Notes under the pieces: model-generated
Databases searched by the model: none
What the model was told of the DNA's origin: nothing
The model's input: the letters and a program-made list of their open reading frames with translations, nothing else
Translations under genes and position numbers: made by a program
Part shown: piece after piece, positions 29,427 to 38,352 of the stretch
Layout: each line of letters starts with the position of its first letter
How positions within the stretch are numbered: the first letter of the stretch is position 1
Assembly (NCBI GenBank): GCA_902825865.1
Contig: CADECX010000008.1
Location: 1 to 64,000, forward strand
From: an uncultured Alphaproteobacteria bacterium
GTDB taxonomy: Bacteria; Pseudomonadota; Alphaproteobacteria; Micropepsales; Micropepsaceae
Direction: 5' to 3'
Length of the DNA stretch: 64,000 nucleotides

Positions 29427-30613
29427 GCGAAGTGATCGCCTTGAAAAGCCCGCGCTCCGGAACCAGGCTGCGCATCGGCTTCCTGCGGCTGACGGATTCG
29501 GCCACCGCCATCGTGGCGCAGGAGTTCGGCTATTTCGCCGAGGAGGGCATCGACGCCGAACTGATCGAAGAGCCGTCCTGGGCCAATATCGCCGACAAGC
29601 TGGCTTACGGTTTTCTGGACGCGGCGGTGATCATCCCGCCGCTGGCCTTTGCCATTGAGCTGGGCCTGCGAGGCATCAGCCAGAAGCTGATAATCCCCTG
29701 CAATATCAGCCTGGGCGGCAACACCATCACCCTGGCCCGCGATCTGGCGCTGCAAGTGCGCGAGACCGCCGACAAGAAAGCGATTTCGACGCCGCATGCC
29801 CTGGCGGCCTGCCTGAAGGCGCGTCCCCAGCCTTTGCCGCTGGGCATCGTGCATTCCTATTCCACCCACAATCTGCTGCTGCGCTATTGGCTGGCGACGG
29901 CGGGTTTGGAAGCGGGCCGCGATGTGCGCCTCAGCGTGGTGCCGCCGGCGCGCGCCGTCGAAGCCTTGCAGTCGGGGCAGATCAGCGGCTTCTGCGCCGG
30001 CGCGCCCTGGGGCGAAATCGCGGTCCGGGCCGGCGCCGGGATCAATGTGGCATCGTCCGACGATGTCTGGCGCGCCGCGCCCGAAAAAGCCTTTGCGGTG
30101 CGCGCCCATTGGGCGGAAGAAAATCCCGCCGCGCTCAAAGGCGCGGTGCGCGCCCTGGTGCGCGCGGCGCAATTCTGTGACGCGCCGGAAAACGCCTCCT
30201 ATACCGGGGCCCTGTTGTCGCGGCAAAAATATTTGGGCGTCGACAGTCACGCGATCCTGTCCTCCCTGCCCGGCGGCGCCATCGCACCCGACAACCAGTC
30301 GCGCTTCTGGCGCGGCGCCGCGATGTTTCCCTGGAGAAGTCATGCGCTGTGGTTCCTGGGGCAGATGGCGCGCTGGGACCTGATCGGGAACGTCGACCAA
30401 GAGGCGCTGGCGGCGCGGGTCTATCGCTGCGACCTTTATCGCGCCGCCGTCTTGCCGTTGGGTGTCGATGTTCCCAAAGCCGATGCCAAAAGCGAAGGCG
30501 CCCATCCCGCCAATTGGGAGCTGGATGCCAGTCCCAGGCCCATTGCCATGGGTCCGGATGGCTTCTGCGACGGGGCGATTTTTGAGGCCGCCCCTGTCAC
30601 GGCTAGTTTTTAG
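29423..30613 (+). CDS. nasS: Second NasS-type nitrate sensor
   Basis: 396 aa, NrtA/CmpA binding-protein fold without a signal peptide. Conserved RIGFLRLTDSATAIVAQEFG at the N terminus, EEPSWANIADKLAYG near 52-66, and GQISGFCAGAPWGE in the ligand region. That last segment differs from the other NasS (CCVGEPWN) and NrtA (FCVGEPWN) by Ala for Val and Ala for Glu, so ligand preference may differ. It overlaps nasT, ends at 30613 and is followed by a weak hairpin-T-run. Confidence 0.88.
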   Translation: MSEVIALKSPRSGTRLRIGFLRLTDSATAIVAQEFGYFAEEGIDAELIEEPSWANIADKLAYGFLDAAVIIPPLAFAIELGLRGISQKLIIPCNISLGGNTITLARDLALQVRETADKKAISTPHALAACLKARPQPLPLGIVHSYSTHNLLLRYWLATAGLEAGRDVRLSVVPPARAVEALQSGQISGFCAGAPWGEIAVRAGAGINVASSDDVWRAAPEKAFAVRAHWAEENPAALKGAVRALVRAAQFCDAPENASYTGALLSRQKYLGVDSHAILSSLPGGAIAPDNQSRFWRGAAMFPWRSHALWFLGQMARWDLIGNVDQEALAARVYRCDLYRAAVLPLGVDVPKADAKSEGAHPANWELDASPRPIAMGPDGFCDGAIFEAAPVTASF

Positions 30614-30640
30614 GCAGTGAGAGTGCGCTGCACAATTTTT
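30614..30640 (+). terminator. Weak intrinsic terminator after the second nasS
   Basis: Starts directly after the stop: GCAGTG (30614-30619) pairs with CGCTGC (30626-30631) through one G-U pair, 6-base loop, then ACAA and TTTTT (30636-30640). The stem is short, so partial termination is more likely than full. It overlaps the NtrC-like half-site at 30629-30635. Confidence 0.4.
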
Positions 30641-30876
30641 GGTCGTTTGGCATGACCTTTGTGCATGTAAGCCCACTGATTCGTTGAAAATTTCCCGGAA
30701 AACCGCCTTTTTGCGCTCGCAAAAAACTGGCCCAACTCTTGCGATGAGGTAAACGACGGGCCTGAGCGCCTGGCCGGGATGCACTCAATGGCGGGTGCTA
30801 ACCGGGAGCAAGACATGACCACCCGCGGGCCAATGGCGGTTCGCATGCGGCGCAAAAGCGCCTCAGCGAGCCATTG
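30625..30876 (+). promoter_or_regulatory. narK promoter and leader region
   Basis: About 250 bases without a gene. It contains inverted half-sites TGCACAA (30629-30635) and TTGTGCA (30659-30665), which resemble NtrC half-sites; a sigma-54-like TGGCATG...TTG (30648-30661) whose -12 GC is GT; a perfect palindrome TTTTTGCG/CGCAAAAA (30708-30725); and two direct repeats CAATGGCGG (30786-30794, 30831-30839), either of which can pair with GCCATTG (30870-30876) immediately before the narK ATG. No strong T-tailed terminator was found in the leader proper. Confidence 0.45.
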
Positions 30877-32082
30877 ATGAAGAGCGCATTCCTCAAAGCC
30901 GGGCATCTTCCGACCCTGATCGCCTGCTTCGCCTATTTCGATCTCAGCTTCATGGTTTGGGTCATTCTCGGCCCCATGGCCGTGCTGATCGCCAATGACC
31001 TGGGCCTCAACCCGGGTCAAAAGGGTCTGATGGTCGCTGTGCCGGTTCTGGCCGGGGCCTTGCTGCGCATCGTCAATGGGATCCTGGTCGGACAGCTTCA
31101 TCCCCGCCTGACTGGCATCATCATGCAACTGATCGTCATCGCCGGACTGATCGGCGCCTGGCTGATCGACATTCAAAGTTTCCAGCAGATGTTGATCTTG
31201 GGCGTTGTGCTCGGTGTCGCCGGCGCGTCCTTCGCCATCGCGCTGCCCATGGTGTCCTATTGGTATCCGCCGGAACATCAGGGCATGGCGCTGGGCCTGG
31301 CGGGCGCCGGAAATTCCGGCACCGTGCTGGCCTCGCTGTTCGTACCGGGCCTGGCGGTGGCGCTGGGCTGGCACAATGTGCTGGGCTTGGCCGCCCTGCC
31401 CCTGATCGCGGTGTTTGTGCTGTTCTTCTTCACCGCCAAGAACAGCCCGCAATGTCCGCCGCCCAAGTCGCTGGCCGACTATGGCCGTATCCTGAAATCG
31501 GGCGACGCCTGGCTGTTGATGTTCTTCTACAGCATCAGCTTCGGCGGCTTTGTCGGCCTGTCCTCCTTCCTGCCGATCTATTTCCACGACCAGTTCGGCC
31601 TGGCGCCGATCAAGGCCGGCTACTTCACCGCCGCCTGTGTTTTCGCCGGCTCCTTCGCCCGCCCCTTTGGCGGCGCCTTGGCCGACCGTATCGGCGGCAC
31701 ACGTTCGCTGGCCTTTGTCTATCTGCTGGTAGCGGGCATTCTGTTCACCATCGCGCGCGGCGCTCTGTCGGTGCAGGCCACCTTGGTGCTGCTGATCGTC
31801 GGCATGTCGGCGCTGGGCATGGGCAATGGCGCGGTGTTCCAGCTGGTGCCGCAGCGTTTCCGCCAGGATGTCGGCCTGATGACCGGTCTGGTCGGCATGA
31901 CCGGCGGGGTGGGCGGTTTCTATCTCGCCGCCAGCCTGGGCTATGCCCAGCAATATACCGGCAGCTATGCCTTCGGCTTCTCGGTCTTTGCCGGCATGGC
32001 CGTGGTCGCCTTCCTGGGCATCATGCGGGTTCGGCCCCGTTGGCGGCGCGAAGGCACCACCCTGGCAACCGCGCGCATCTGA
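30877..32082 (+). CDS. narK: Nitrate/nitrite transporter NarK (MFS)
   Basis: 401-aa inner-membrane protein of the nitrate/nitrite porter family with about twelve helices. The substrate arginines sit in the usual places: GALLRIVNG near 62 and FARPFGGALADRIGG near 265. The nitrate signature Gly-rich helix GLAGAGNSGTVLAS lies near 140. The ATG at 30877 lacks a strong ribosome site and sits at the 3' side of a possible hairpin. It heads the narK-nirB-nirD-nasA-hemD-mobA operon and provides a second nitrate route beside NrtABD. Confidence 0.94.
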   Translation: MKSAFLKAGHLPTLIACFAYFDLSFMVWVILGPMAVLIANDLGLNPGQKGLMVAVPVLAGALLRIVNGILVGQLHPRLTGIIMQLIVIAGLIGAWLIDIQSFQQMLILGVVLGVAGASFAIALPMVSYWYPPEHQGMALGLAGAGNSGTVLASLFVPGLAVALGWHNVLGLAALPLIAVFVLFFFTAKNSPQCPPPKSLADYGRILKSGDAWLLMFFYSISFGGFVGLSSFLPIYFHDQFGLAPIKAGYFTAACVFAGSFARPFGGALADRIGGTRSLAFVYLLVAGILFTIARGALSVQATLVLLIVGMSALGMGNGAVFQLVPQRFRQDVGLMTGLVGMTGGVGGFYLAASLGYAQQYTGSYAFGFSVFAGMAVVAFLGIMRVRPRWRREGTTLATARI

Positions 32083-32092
32083 GGTCACGCAC

Positions 32093-34555
32093 ATGAACAT
32101 GATCTCGGATCCCCGCGAACATCTGGTGGTGATCGGCAATGGCATGGCCGGCATGCGCACGGTCGAGGAATTGCTCAAGCTGCCGGGCGGCAAGCGCTTC
32201 CGCATCACGGTGTTCGGCGCCGAACCGCACGTGAACTACAACCGCATCATGCTTTCCAGCGTGCTGGCGGGCGACAAAAGCATCGACGAAATCGTCATCA
32301 ACAGCCGGGAATGGTATGCCGAGAATGAGATCAATCTGATCACCGGCGATGCGGTCAAGAAGATCGACCGCGAAACTCGTACCGTCATATCAGCTTCCGG
32401 CGTGGAAGTGCGTTATGACAAGATCCTGATCGCCACCGGATCGCGGCCGCTGGCGCCGCCCATTCCCGGCCTGGGCCTGCCCGGCACCTGCGCCTTCCGC
32501 GATATCGCCGATGTCGACAAGATGCTGGCAGCGGCCAAGACCCACAAACGCGCCGTGGTGATCGGCGGCGGCTTGCTGGGCCTGGAAGCGGCCTGGGGCC
32601 TCAAGCAGCGCGGCATGTCGGTGGCGCTGGTTCACTTGATGCCCACCTTGATGGAGCGCCAGCTCGATGCCGCGGCGGGTCAGCTGTTGCAGCGCGACCT
32701 GGACCGGCGCGGTATCGCGTTCTTCACGGATGGCCAGACGGAAGAAATCACCGGTACCGATCGCGCCGAGGGTGTGCAACTGGCCGATGGCCGCTTCATT
32801 CCCGCCGATCTGGTGGTGCTGGCCATCGGCATCCGTCCCAATATCGATCTCGCCAAGGCCGCCGATCTGGAAGTCAATCGCGGCATCGTCGTCACCGACG
32901 ATATGCGCACCAGTGACCCCGATATCTTCTCGGTCGGGGAATGCGTCGAACATCGCGGCGCGGTGTTCGGGCTGGTCGCCCCGATCTGGGACCAGGCCAA
33001 GGTCTGCGCCTCCCGCCTGGCGGGTGACGAGACCGCCCTTTTCACCAGCCGCGCCTTGGCCACCAGTCTCAAGATCACCGGCGTCGATGTTTTCTCTGCC
33101 GGCGCCCTGATGGCAGAAGGCGGCGATGACGACGAGATCACCCTGCGCGACGACAATCGCGGGCTTTACAAGAAAATCGTGGTGCGCGACGGCAAATTGG
33201 TCGGCGCGGTGCTGTATGGCGATGTCGCCGATGGCCAATGGTATCTGGGTCTGATACGCGACAAGACAGACATACGCGAAATGCGCGACAAGCTGGTATT
33301 CGGCCGCGCCTTTGCCGAAAGCTTGCCGCCGGGCAAGACCGGTCCCGATACCGCGTCCATGCCCGACGACGCCCAGATCTGCGGCTGCAATGGCGTCTCC
33401 AAGGGCAGCATCGTCTGCGCCATCAAGGACAAGGGGCTGGTGTCGTTGTCGCAGGTGCGTTCCCACACCAAGGCCTCGGCGTCCTGCGGCCAATGCACCA
33501 ACCTGGTCGAAGCCATTCTGGCCGACACGTTGGGCGGCGCGGTGGAAAAGAAGGCGCCCTCGATTTGCGAATGCACCGATGCGGGTCATGACGCGGTGCG
33601 GCAGGGCATTGTGGCGCAAAGTCTCAAGACCATGGGCGCGGTGCGCGCCGCCTTTGGCTGGAAGAAGCCGGAGGGCTGCCACAAATGCCGTCCGGCGCTG
33701 AATTATTATCTGATTTGCGCCTGGCCGGGCGAATATTCCGACGATTCCCGCTCACGATTCATCAATGAGCGCGCCCACGCCAATATCCAGAAGGACGGCA
33801 CCTACAGCGTTGTGCCGCGCATGTGGGGCGGCGTCACCACGCCGTCGGAACTCCATGCCATTGCCGCGGTGGCGGAGAAATTCAACATCCCCACCGTCAA
33901 GGTCACCGGCGGCCAGCGCATCGATCTTTTGGGCGTGAAGAAGGAAGACCTGCCTGCCGTATGGGGCGATCTCAGCAAAGCCGGCATGGTGTCAGGCCAT
34001 GCCTATGCCAAGGGGCTGCGCACCGTGAAGACCTGTGTCGGCAGCGAATGGTGCCGCTTCGGCACCCAGGATTCCACCGGCCTGGGCATCAAGCTGGAAA
34101 AAATGTGCTGGGGCTCCTGGACACCGCACAAGGTCAAGTTCGCCGTCTCGGGCTGCCCGCGCAATTGCGCCGAAGCCACCATCAAGGATTTGGGCGTGGT
34201 CTGTGTTGAAGCCGGCTACGACCTTCTGGTCGGCGGCAATGGCGGCGTGGATGTGCGGGTCACCGATCCCTTGGTGCGCGTCGCCACCGAGGAGGATGTG
34301 CTGGAATATACCGGCGCCTTCATGCAGCTCTATCGTGAGGAGGCCCATTATCTGGAGCGCACCGCGCCCTGGATCGCGCGGGTCGGCATCGCCTATGTCA
34401 AAAAACGGCTTGTCGATGACGCGGAAGGGCGCCGCAGCCTGAATGCCCGCTTCCTTTATTCCCAGAAATTCAGTCAGGACGATCCCTGGGCGGCGCGCGC
34501 CGGCGGGCTGGATGCCCAAGAATTCACCAAGCTGCCGGAGCTGGCCGATGCATGA
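32093..34555 (+). CDS. nirB: NADH-dependent nitrite reductase large subunit NirB
   Basis: 820-aa cytoplasmic enzyme reducing nitrite to ammonium. Domains in order: FAD/NAD-binding pyridine nucleotide oxidoreductase (VVIGNGMAG at 12-20), BFD-like 2Fe-2S domain (ICGCNGVSKG ... SCGQC), then the sulfite/nitrite reductase half-repeats with siroheme/4Fe-4S ligands in TCVGSEWCRFG and SGCPRNCAEA. The ATG at 32093 has GAGGT at good spacing, 10 bases after narK. Length and motifs are those of a complete NirB. Confidence 0.96.
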   Translation: MNMISDPREHLVVIGNGMAGMRTVEELLKLPGGKRFRITVFGAEPHVNYNRIMLSSVLAGDKSIDEIVINSREWYAENEINLITGDAVKKIDRETRTVISASGVEVRYDKILIATGSRPLAPPIPGLGLPGTCAFRDIADVDKMLAAAKTHKRAVVIGGGLLGLEAAWGLKQRGMSVALVHLMPTLMERQLDAAAGQLLQRDLDRRGIAFFTDGQTEEITGTDRAEGVQLADGRFIPADLVVLAIGIRPNIDLAKAADLEVNRGIVVTDDMRTSDPDIFSVGECVEHRGAVFGLVAPIWDQAKVCASRLAGDETALFTSRALATSLKITGVDVFSAGALMAEGGDDDEITLRDDNRGLYKKIVVRDGKLVGAVLYGDVADGQWYLGLIRDKTDIREMRDKLVFGRAFAESLPPGKTGPDTASMPDDAQICGCNGVSKGSIVCAIKDKGLVSLSQVRSHTKASASCGQCTNLVEAILADTLGGAVEKKAPSICECTDAGHDAVRQGIVAQSLKTMGAVRAAFGWKKPEGCHKCRPALNYYLICAWPGEYSDDSRSRFINERAHANIQKDGTYSVVPRMWGGVTTPSELHAIAAVAEKFNIPTVKVTGGQRIDLLGVKKEDLPAVWGDLSKAGMVSGHAYAKGLRTVKTCVGSEWCRFGTQDSTGLGIKLEKMCWGSWTPHKVKFAVSGCPRNCAEATIKDLGVVCVEAGYDLLVGGNGGVDVRVTDPLVRVATEEDVLEYTGAFMQLYREEAHYLERTAPWIARVGIAYVKKRLVDDAEGRRSLNARFLYSQKFSQDDPWAARAGGLDAQEFTKLPELADA

Positions 34556-34889
34556 TGTCGTGTGGAAAAAGATCGGGCCGCTTTCCAACATTCCGGTGCG
34601 CGGCGCCCGGCGCTTGTGTTTCGGCTTGGGCGGCAAGCCGATCGCGGTGTTCCGCACCGGCGAAGACAAGTTCTTCGCCCTGGTCGATGAATGCCCCCAC
34701 AAGAAGGGACCTTTGTCGGAAGGTATCGTCTCCGGCAACACCATCACCTGCCCGTTGCACAATTGGGTGATCGGACTGGATACCGGCATCGCGGCGGAGC
34801 CCGATGAGGGCAAAACCCAAACCGTGCCGGTCAAACTGGAAAATGGCGAGCTTTATATCGGCCTGGAACTCGAGCGGGCACCTGCGTGA
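34548..34889 (+). CDS. nirD: Nitrite reductase small subunit NirD (Rieske type)
   Basis: 113 aa. Small partner of NirB with a Rieske-like fold. The 2Fe-2S ligands are present (DECPHKKGPL and TCPLHNWVIG), whereas many NirD proteins have lost them. It overlaps nirB by 8 bases and nasA by 4 (GTGA), giving translational coupling across all three genes. Confidence 0.94.
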   Translation: MHDVVWKKIGPLSNIPVRGARRLCFGLGGKPIAVFRTGEDKFFALVDECPHKKGPLSEGIVSGNTITCPLHNWVIGLDTGIAAEPDEGKTQTVPVKLENGELYIGLELERAPA

Positions 34890-37540
34890 CACGCACCACA
34901 TGTCCCTATTGCGGCGTAGGCTGCGGGGTGGCGGTAGTAGACGGCGTGCCCAAAGGCGATGCCGCCCATCCCGCCAATTTCGGCCTTCTATGCTCCAAGG
35001 GCGCGGCGCTGAAAGACACGCTGGCCCTGCCCGACCGCCTCATGGTGCCGACCATCCATGGCCGTGAGGCCACTTGGGACGAAGCGCTGGGCACCATCGC
35101 GGCGGAATTTTCCCGCATCCGCGCCGAGCACGGGCCAGACGCCATTGCCTTTTATGTCTCCGGCCAGTTTCTTACCGAGGATTATTACGCCGCCAACAAG
35201 CTGATGAAGGGCTTCATCGGCTCCGGCAATATCGACACCAATTCGCGCCTCTGCATGTCGTCTTCGGTGGCCGGTCATGTCCGCGCTTTTGGCGAAGATG
35301 TGGTGCCGGGCTGTTATGACGATCTGGAAGAAGCCGATCTGGTGATCCAGGTCGGCAGCAACATGGCCTGGTGCCACCCCGTCCTCTATCAGCGGATGAT
35401 GGCAGCCCGGGAAAAGCGCGGCACCAAGGTCGTCACCATCGATCCCCGGCGCACCGCCACCGCCGAGACCGCCGATCTGCATCTGGCGCTGGCGCCCGGC
35501 GCCGATGTGGTGTTGTGGAGCGGGCTGCTCGTCTATCTCGCCAACCACGGCAATCTCGACAAAGAATGGATCGCAAACCATGTCTCGGGCTTTGAGGAAA
35601 CGCTGGAAGCCGCCCGCACGGCCGCGCCCTCCATCGCCTTCACCGCCGCTGCCGCGGACCTGCGCGTGGAAGATGTGCGCGCTTTTTATGAGATGTTCGC
35701 CGCTACCGAACGGGTGGTGACGCTCTATTCCCAGGGCGTCAACCAATCCTCGAGCGGCACCGACAAGGTCAATGCCATCCTCAATTGCCATCTGGCGACG
35801 GCACGCATCGGCCGCCCCGGCATGGGGCCCTTCTCGCTCACCGGCCAGCCCAATGCCATGGGCGGGCGCGAGGTCGGCGGCTTGGCCAACCAGCTTGCCT
35901 CTCACATGGCCTTCACACCCAAGGACATCGATCTGGTCGGCCGTTTCTGGCGGTCACGGCAAATGGCAACCAAGCCGGGTTTGAAAGCCGTCGATCTGTT
36001 CGAAGCCGTGGGCGACGGGCGGGTGAAAGCGGTGTGGATCGCCGCCACCAATCCGGCGGACTCCATGCCGCGCGCCGGAAAGGTACGCGAAGCTTTGAAG
36101 AAATGCCCTCTGGTGATCGTGGCCGACGCCTGGCCCACCGACACCACCGCCCTGGCCCATATCGTCTTGCCCGCCGCAAGCTGGGCCGAAAAGGACGGCA
36201 CGGTCACCAATTCCGAGCGCTGCATTTCTCGCCAGCGCGCCTTTCGCGCCGGACCCGGCCAGGCGCGCCCCGATTGGTGGATGTTCGCCGAAATCGGCCG
36301 CCGCATGGGATGGGAAAAAGATTTTGCCTGGCAAGTGCCCGCCGATGTCTTTCGCGAGCATGCCGCGCTTTCGGCTTTTGAGAATAACGGCGCCCGGGCT
36401 TTCAATCTGGGCGGCCTGGCCGACATCAGCGACAGCGAATTTGACGATCTGTCGCCGGTGCAATGGCCGGTGCCCAAACCCGGCAACGGCGTCACCGGTC
36501 CACGCCTGTTCGCGCGCGGCGGATTTTCGACCCCAGACCGGCGCGCCCGCATGGTGCCGCTGGCGCTGCGCCCCGAGGAGGAAGCGGCGGAATCCTCCCT
36601 CACCTTGAACACCGGGCGGGTGCGCGACCAGTGGCACACCATGACCCGCACCGGACGGGTGCCGCATCTGATGACCCATGTCTCCGGCCCCAGCATCGCC
36701 TTGCATCGCCGCGATGCGGCGGCGCGGGGTATCACAGATAAGGGATTGGCGCGGATCGAAAGCGACCAGGGCGCGATGGTGATGCGCGCCTCGCTGGATG
36801 AAGGGGTGCGGCCCGGCGATGTCTTCGCGCCCATGCACTGGACCGACCAGTTCACCTCCTCCGGGCCCATCGACCGGCTGGTGCATGCCAAGACCGATCC
36901 GGTTTCCGGCCAGCCCGATCTCAAAGGCACCAAGGTCATCGTCCAAGCCATCGAAGAATCCTGGCGCGGCCACCTCTTCCGTCTCAGCGGCGGCGAGCCG
37001 GAGCTCAGCGAGGCTTTGTGGTGGTCCAAGGCGCAGATCGCCGGCGGTTTCGCCTTTGAGCTGGCAGGATGGAATGCCCTGCAGCGGGAAGTGCATTCCG
37101 AAGGCGTGCTGCGACGCTTGCTGCGCATTTCGGCGGAAACCGAACTGGTCTCTTATTCCGATCCGCGTAAAGCGATGTTCCGCTATGCCGGCATTCTGCA
37201 TGGCCAGCTGGTGGCTTGCGTCTTCTTCGGCCCGCCGGGCGCGGATTTCGCCGGTGTGGAGCAAGCCAAGGCGCTGCTGGGCAAAGACATCTCGGCGGTG
37301 GAGCGTATCGCGCTGTTGGCCGGAATCGCCAAAAGCGGCGAATCCGCGGCAGGCGGCAAAATCGTCTGTTCCTGCTTCTCGGTGAGTGAGGAGAAAATCA
37401 AGGCCGCCATCCAAGCCGAGGGCCTGATCACCGCGGCCCAGATCGGCGCAAGGCTCAAGGCCGGCACCAATTGCGGCTCCTGCATTCCCGAACTGAAGAA
37501 ACTGTTGCAGACTGCGCCTTCCTTGAGCGCGGCGGAATAG
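34886..37540 (+). CDS. nasA: Assimilatory nitrate reductase NasA with C-terminal BFD domain
   Basis: 884 aa, molybdopterin-bis-guanine-dinucleotide enzyme reducing nitrate to nitrite in the cytoplasm. The N-terminal 4Fe-4S motif TCPYCGVGCG (Cys6, 9, 13) has its fourth Cys in LLCSKG. The molybdopterin oxidoreductase core and dinucleotide-binding domain follow. The last 60 residues form a BFD-type 2Fe-2S domain (VCSCFSVSEEK ... NCGSC) found in NasA forms that take electrons from NADH- or ferredoxin-linked partners. GTG start overlapping the nirD stop. The gene for a separate NasC-type reductase is not seen. Confidence 0.96.
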   Translation: MTRTTCPYCGVGCGVAVVDGVPKGDAAHPANFGLLCSKGAALKDTLALPDRLMVPTIHGREATWDEALGTIAAEFSRIRAEHGPDAIAFYVSGQFLTEDYYAANKLMKGFIGSGNIDTNSRLCMSSSVAGHVRAFGEDVVPGCYDDLEEADLVIQVGSNMAWCHPVLYQRMMAAREKRGTKVVTIDPRRTATAETADLHLALAPGADVVLWSGLLVYLANHGNLDKEWIANHVSGFEETLEAARTAAPSIAFTAAAADLRVEDVRAFYEMFAATERVVTLYSQGVNQSSSGTDKVNAILNCHLATARIGRPGMGPFSLTGQPNAMGGREVGGLANQLASHMAFTPKDIDLVGRFWRSRQMATKPGLKAVDLFEAVGDGRVKAVWIAATNPADSMPRAGKVREALKKCPLVIVADAWPTDTTALAHIVLPAASWAEKDGTVTNSERCISRQRAFRAGPGQARPDWWMFAEIGRRMGWEKDFAWQVPADVFREHAALSAFENNGARAFNLGGLADISDSEFDDLSPVQWPVPKPGNGVTGPRLFARGGFSTPDRRARMVPLALRPEEEAAESSLTLNTGRVRDQWHTMTRTGRVPHLMTHVSGPSIALHRRDAAARGITDKGLARIESDQGAMVMRASLDEGVRPGDVFAPMHWTDQFTSSGPIDRLVHAKTDPVSGQPDLKGTKVIVQAIEESWRGHLFRLSGGEPELSEALWWSKAQIAGGFAFELAGWNALQREVHSEGVLRRLLRISAETELVSYSDPRKAMFRYAGILHGQLVACVFFGPPGADFAGVEQAKALLGKDISAVERIALLAGIAKSGESAAGGKIVCSCFSVSEEKIKAAIQAEGLITAAQIGARLKAGTNCGSCIPELKKLLQTAPSLSAAE

Positions 37541-37542
37541 AG

Positions 37543-38352
37543 ATGGGTGCGTTGGACGGTTTGACGATCCTGGTGCCGGAAAGCCGCGAGCTGGACCTGT
37601 TCGCCGGCATGCTGGAAGCGCAAGGCGCGCAGGCGCTGCGCTGCCCGCTGGTACGGATCGTGGAGTTGGAGGACAGGTCCGAAGCCATGCCCTGGATCGG
37701 CGAGATGATCCGCGCGCCGTTCGATTTTACCGTGTTGTTGACCGGCGAAGGCCTGCGCAAATTGCTGAGTCTCGCCGGCGAGCAACGCGACGCCTTCATT
37801 GGCGCCTTGAAGCAGACCCGCAGCGTGACCCGCGGCCCCAAACCGGCGCGGGCGCTGCGCGAGATCGGCCTGGCCCCCAGTCTGGCGGCGAGCGAGCCGA
37901 CCTCGCAAAGCGTTTTGGAATGTCTGGAAAAACAAGGAGTCCATAGCAGCCGCATCGGCGTGCAGCTTTATCCGGGGGATGGCGCGAGTGCGCTGGTCGA
38001 GGGGTTGCGCCGCCTTGGCGCGGCAGTCTTTCCGGTGACGCCCTATCGCTATGTCACCCAGACCGAGTCCGAACAGGTCGCCCAGACCATCAACGACCTG
38101 GCCGCGGGAAAAATCGGCATGATCGCCTTCACCTCCTCGCCCCAGATCGAACGGCTGTTCGCCGTGGCGCGGGAGTTCGGCTTGATGCTGGAACTGACGC
38201 AAGGCCTGGCGCGCACCCCGATCGCCTCCATCGGCCCGGTGATGGAAAGCGCGCTGGCCGCGCACGGACTTTCCAGCGCCATCCATCCGGCCTCCAGCTT
38301 TCATCTCAAGCCGATGGTCAATGCCATCTGTGAAGCCTGGAGGAAGCCATGA
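37543..38352 (+). CDS. hemD: Uroporphyrinogen-III synthase HemD
   Basis: 269 aa. Closes hydroxymethylbilane to uroporphyrinogen III, the branch point to siroheme, which NirB needs. The HEM4 fold is recognised from LTILVPESRELD at the start, the VTPYRYV segment near 166 and IAFTSSPQIERL near 193-204. The ATG is 2 bases after the nasA stop, and the gene overlaps mobA by 4 bases. In this operon it probably boosts siroheme supply during growth on nitrate, alongside a housekeeping copy elsewhere (inference). Confidence 0.9.
   Translation: MGALDGLTILVPESRELDLFAGMLEAQGAQALRCPLVRIVELEDRSEAMPWIGEMIRAPFDFTVLLTGEGLRKLLSLAGEQRDAFIGALKQTRSVTRGPKPARALREIGLAPSLAASEPTSQSVLECLEKQGVHSSRIGVQLYPGDGASALVEGLRRLGAAVFPVTPYRYVTQTESEQVAQTINDLAAGKIGMIAFTSSPQIERLFAVAREFGLMLELTQGLARTPIASIGPVMESALAAHGLSSAIHPASSFHLKPMVNAICEAWRKP

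Noticed and set aside
30708-30725. TTTTTGCG/CGCAAAAA palindrome as a terminator for the second nasS
   Set aside because: On the plus strand it is followed by A residues, not a T-run, and it lies 95 bases after the stop; the weak hairpin at 30614-30640 fits better.
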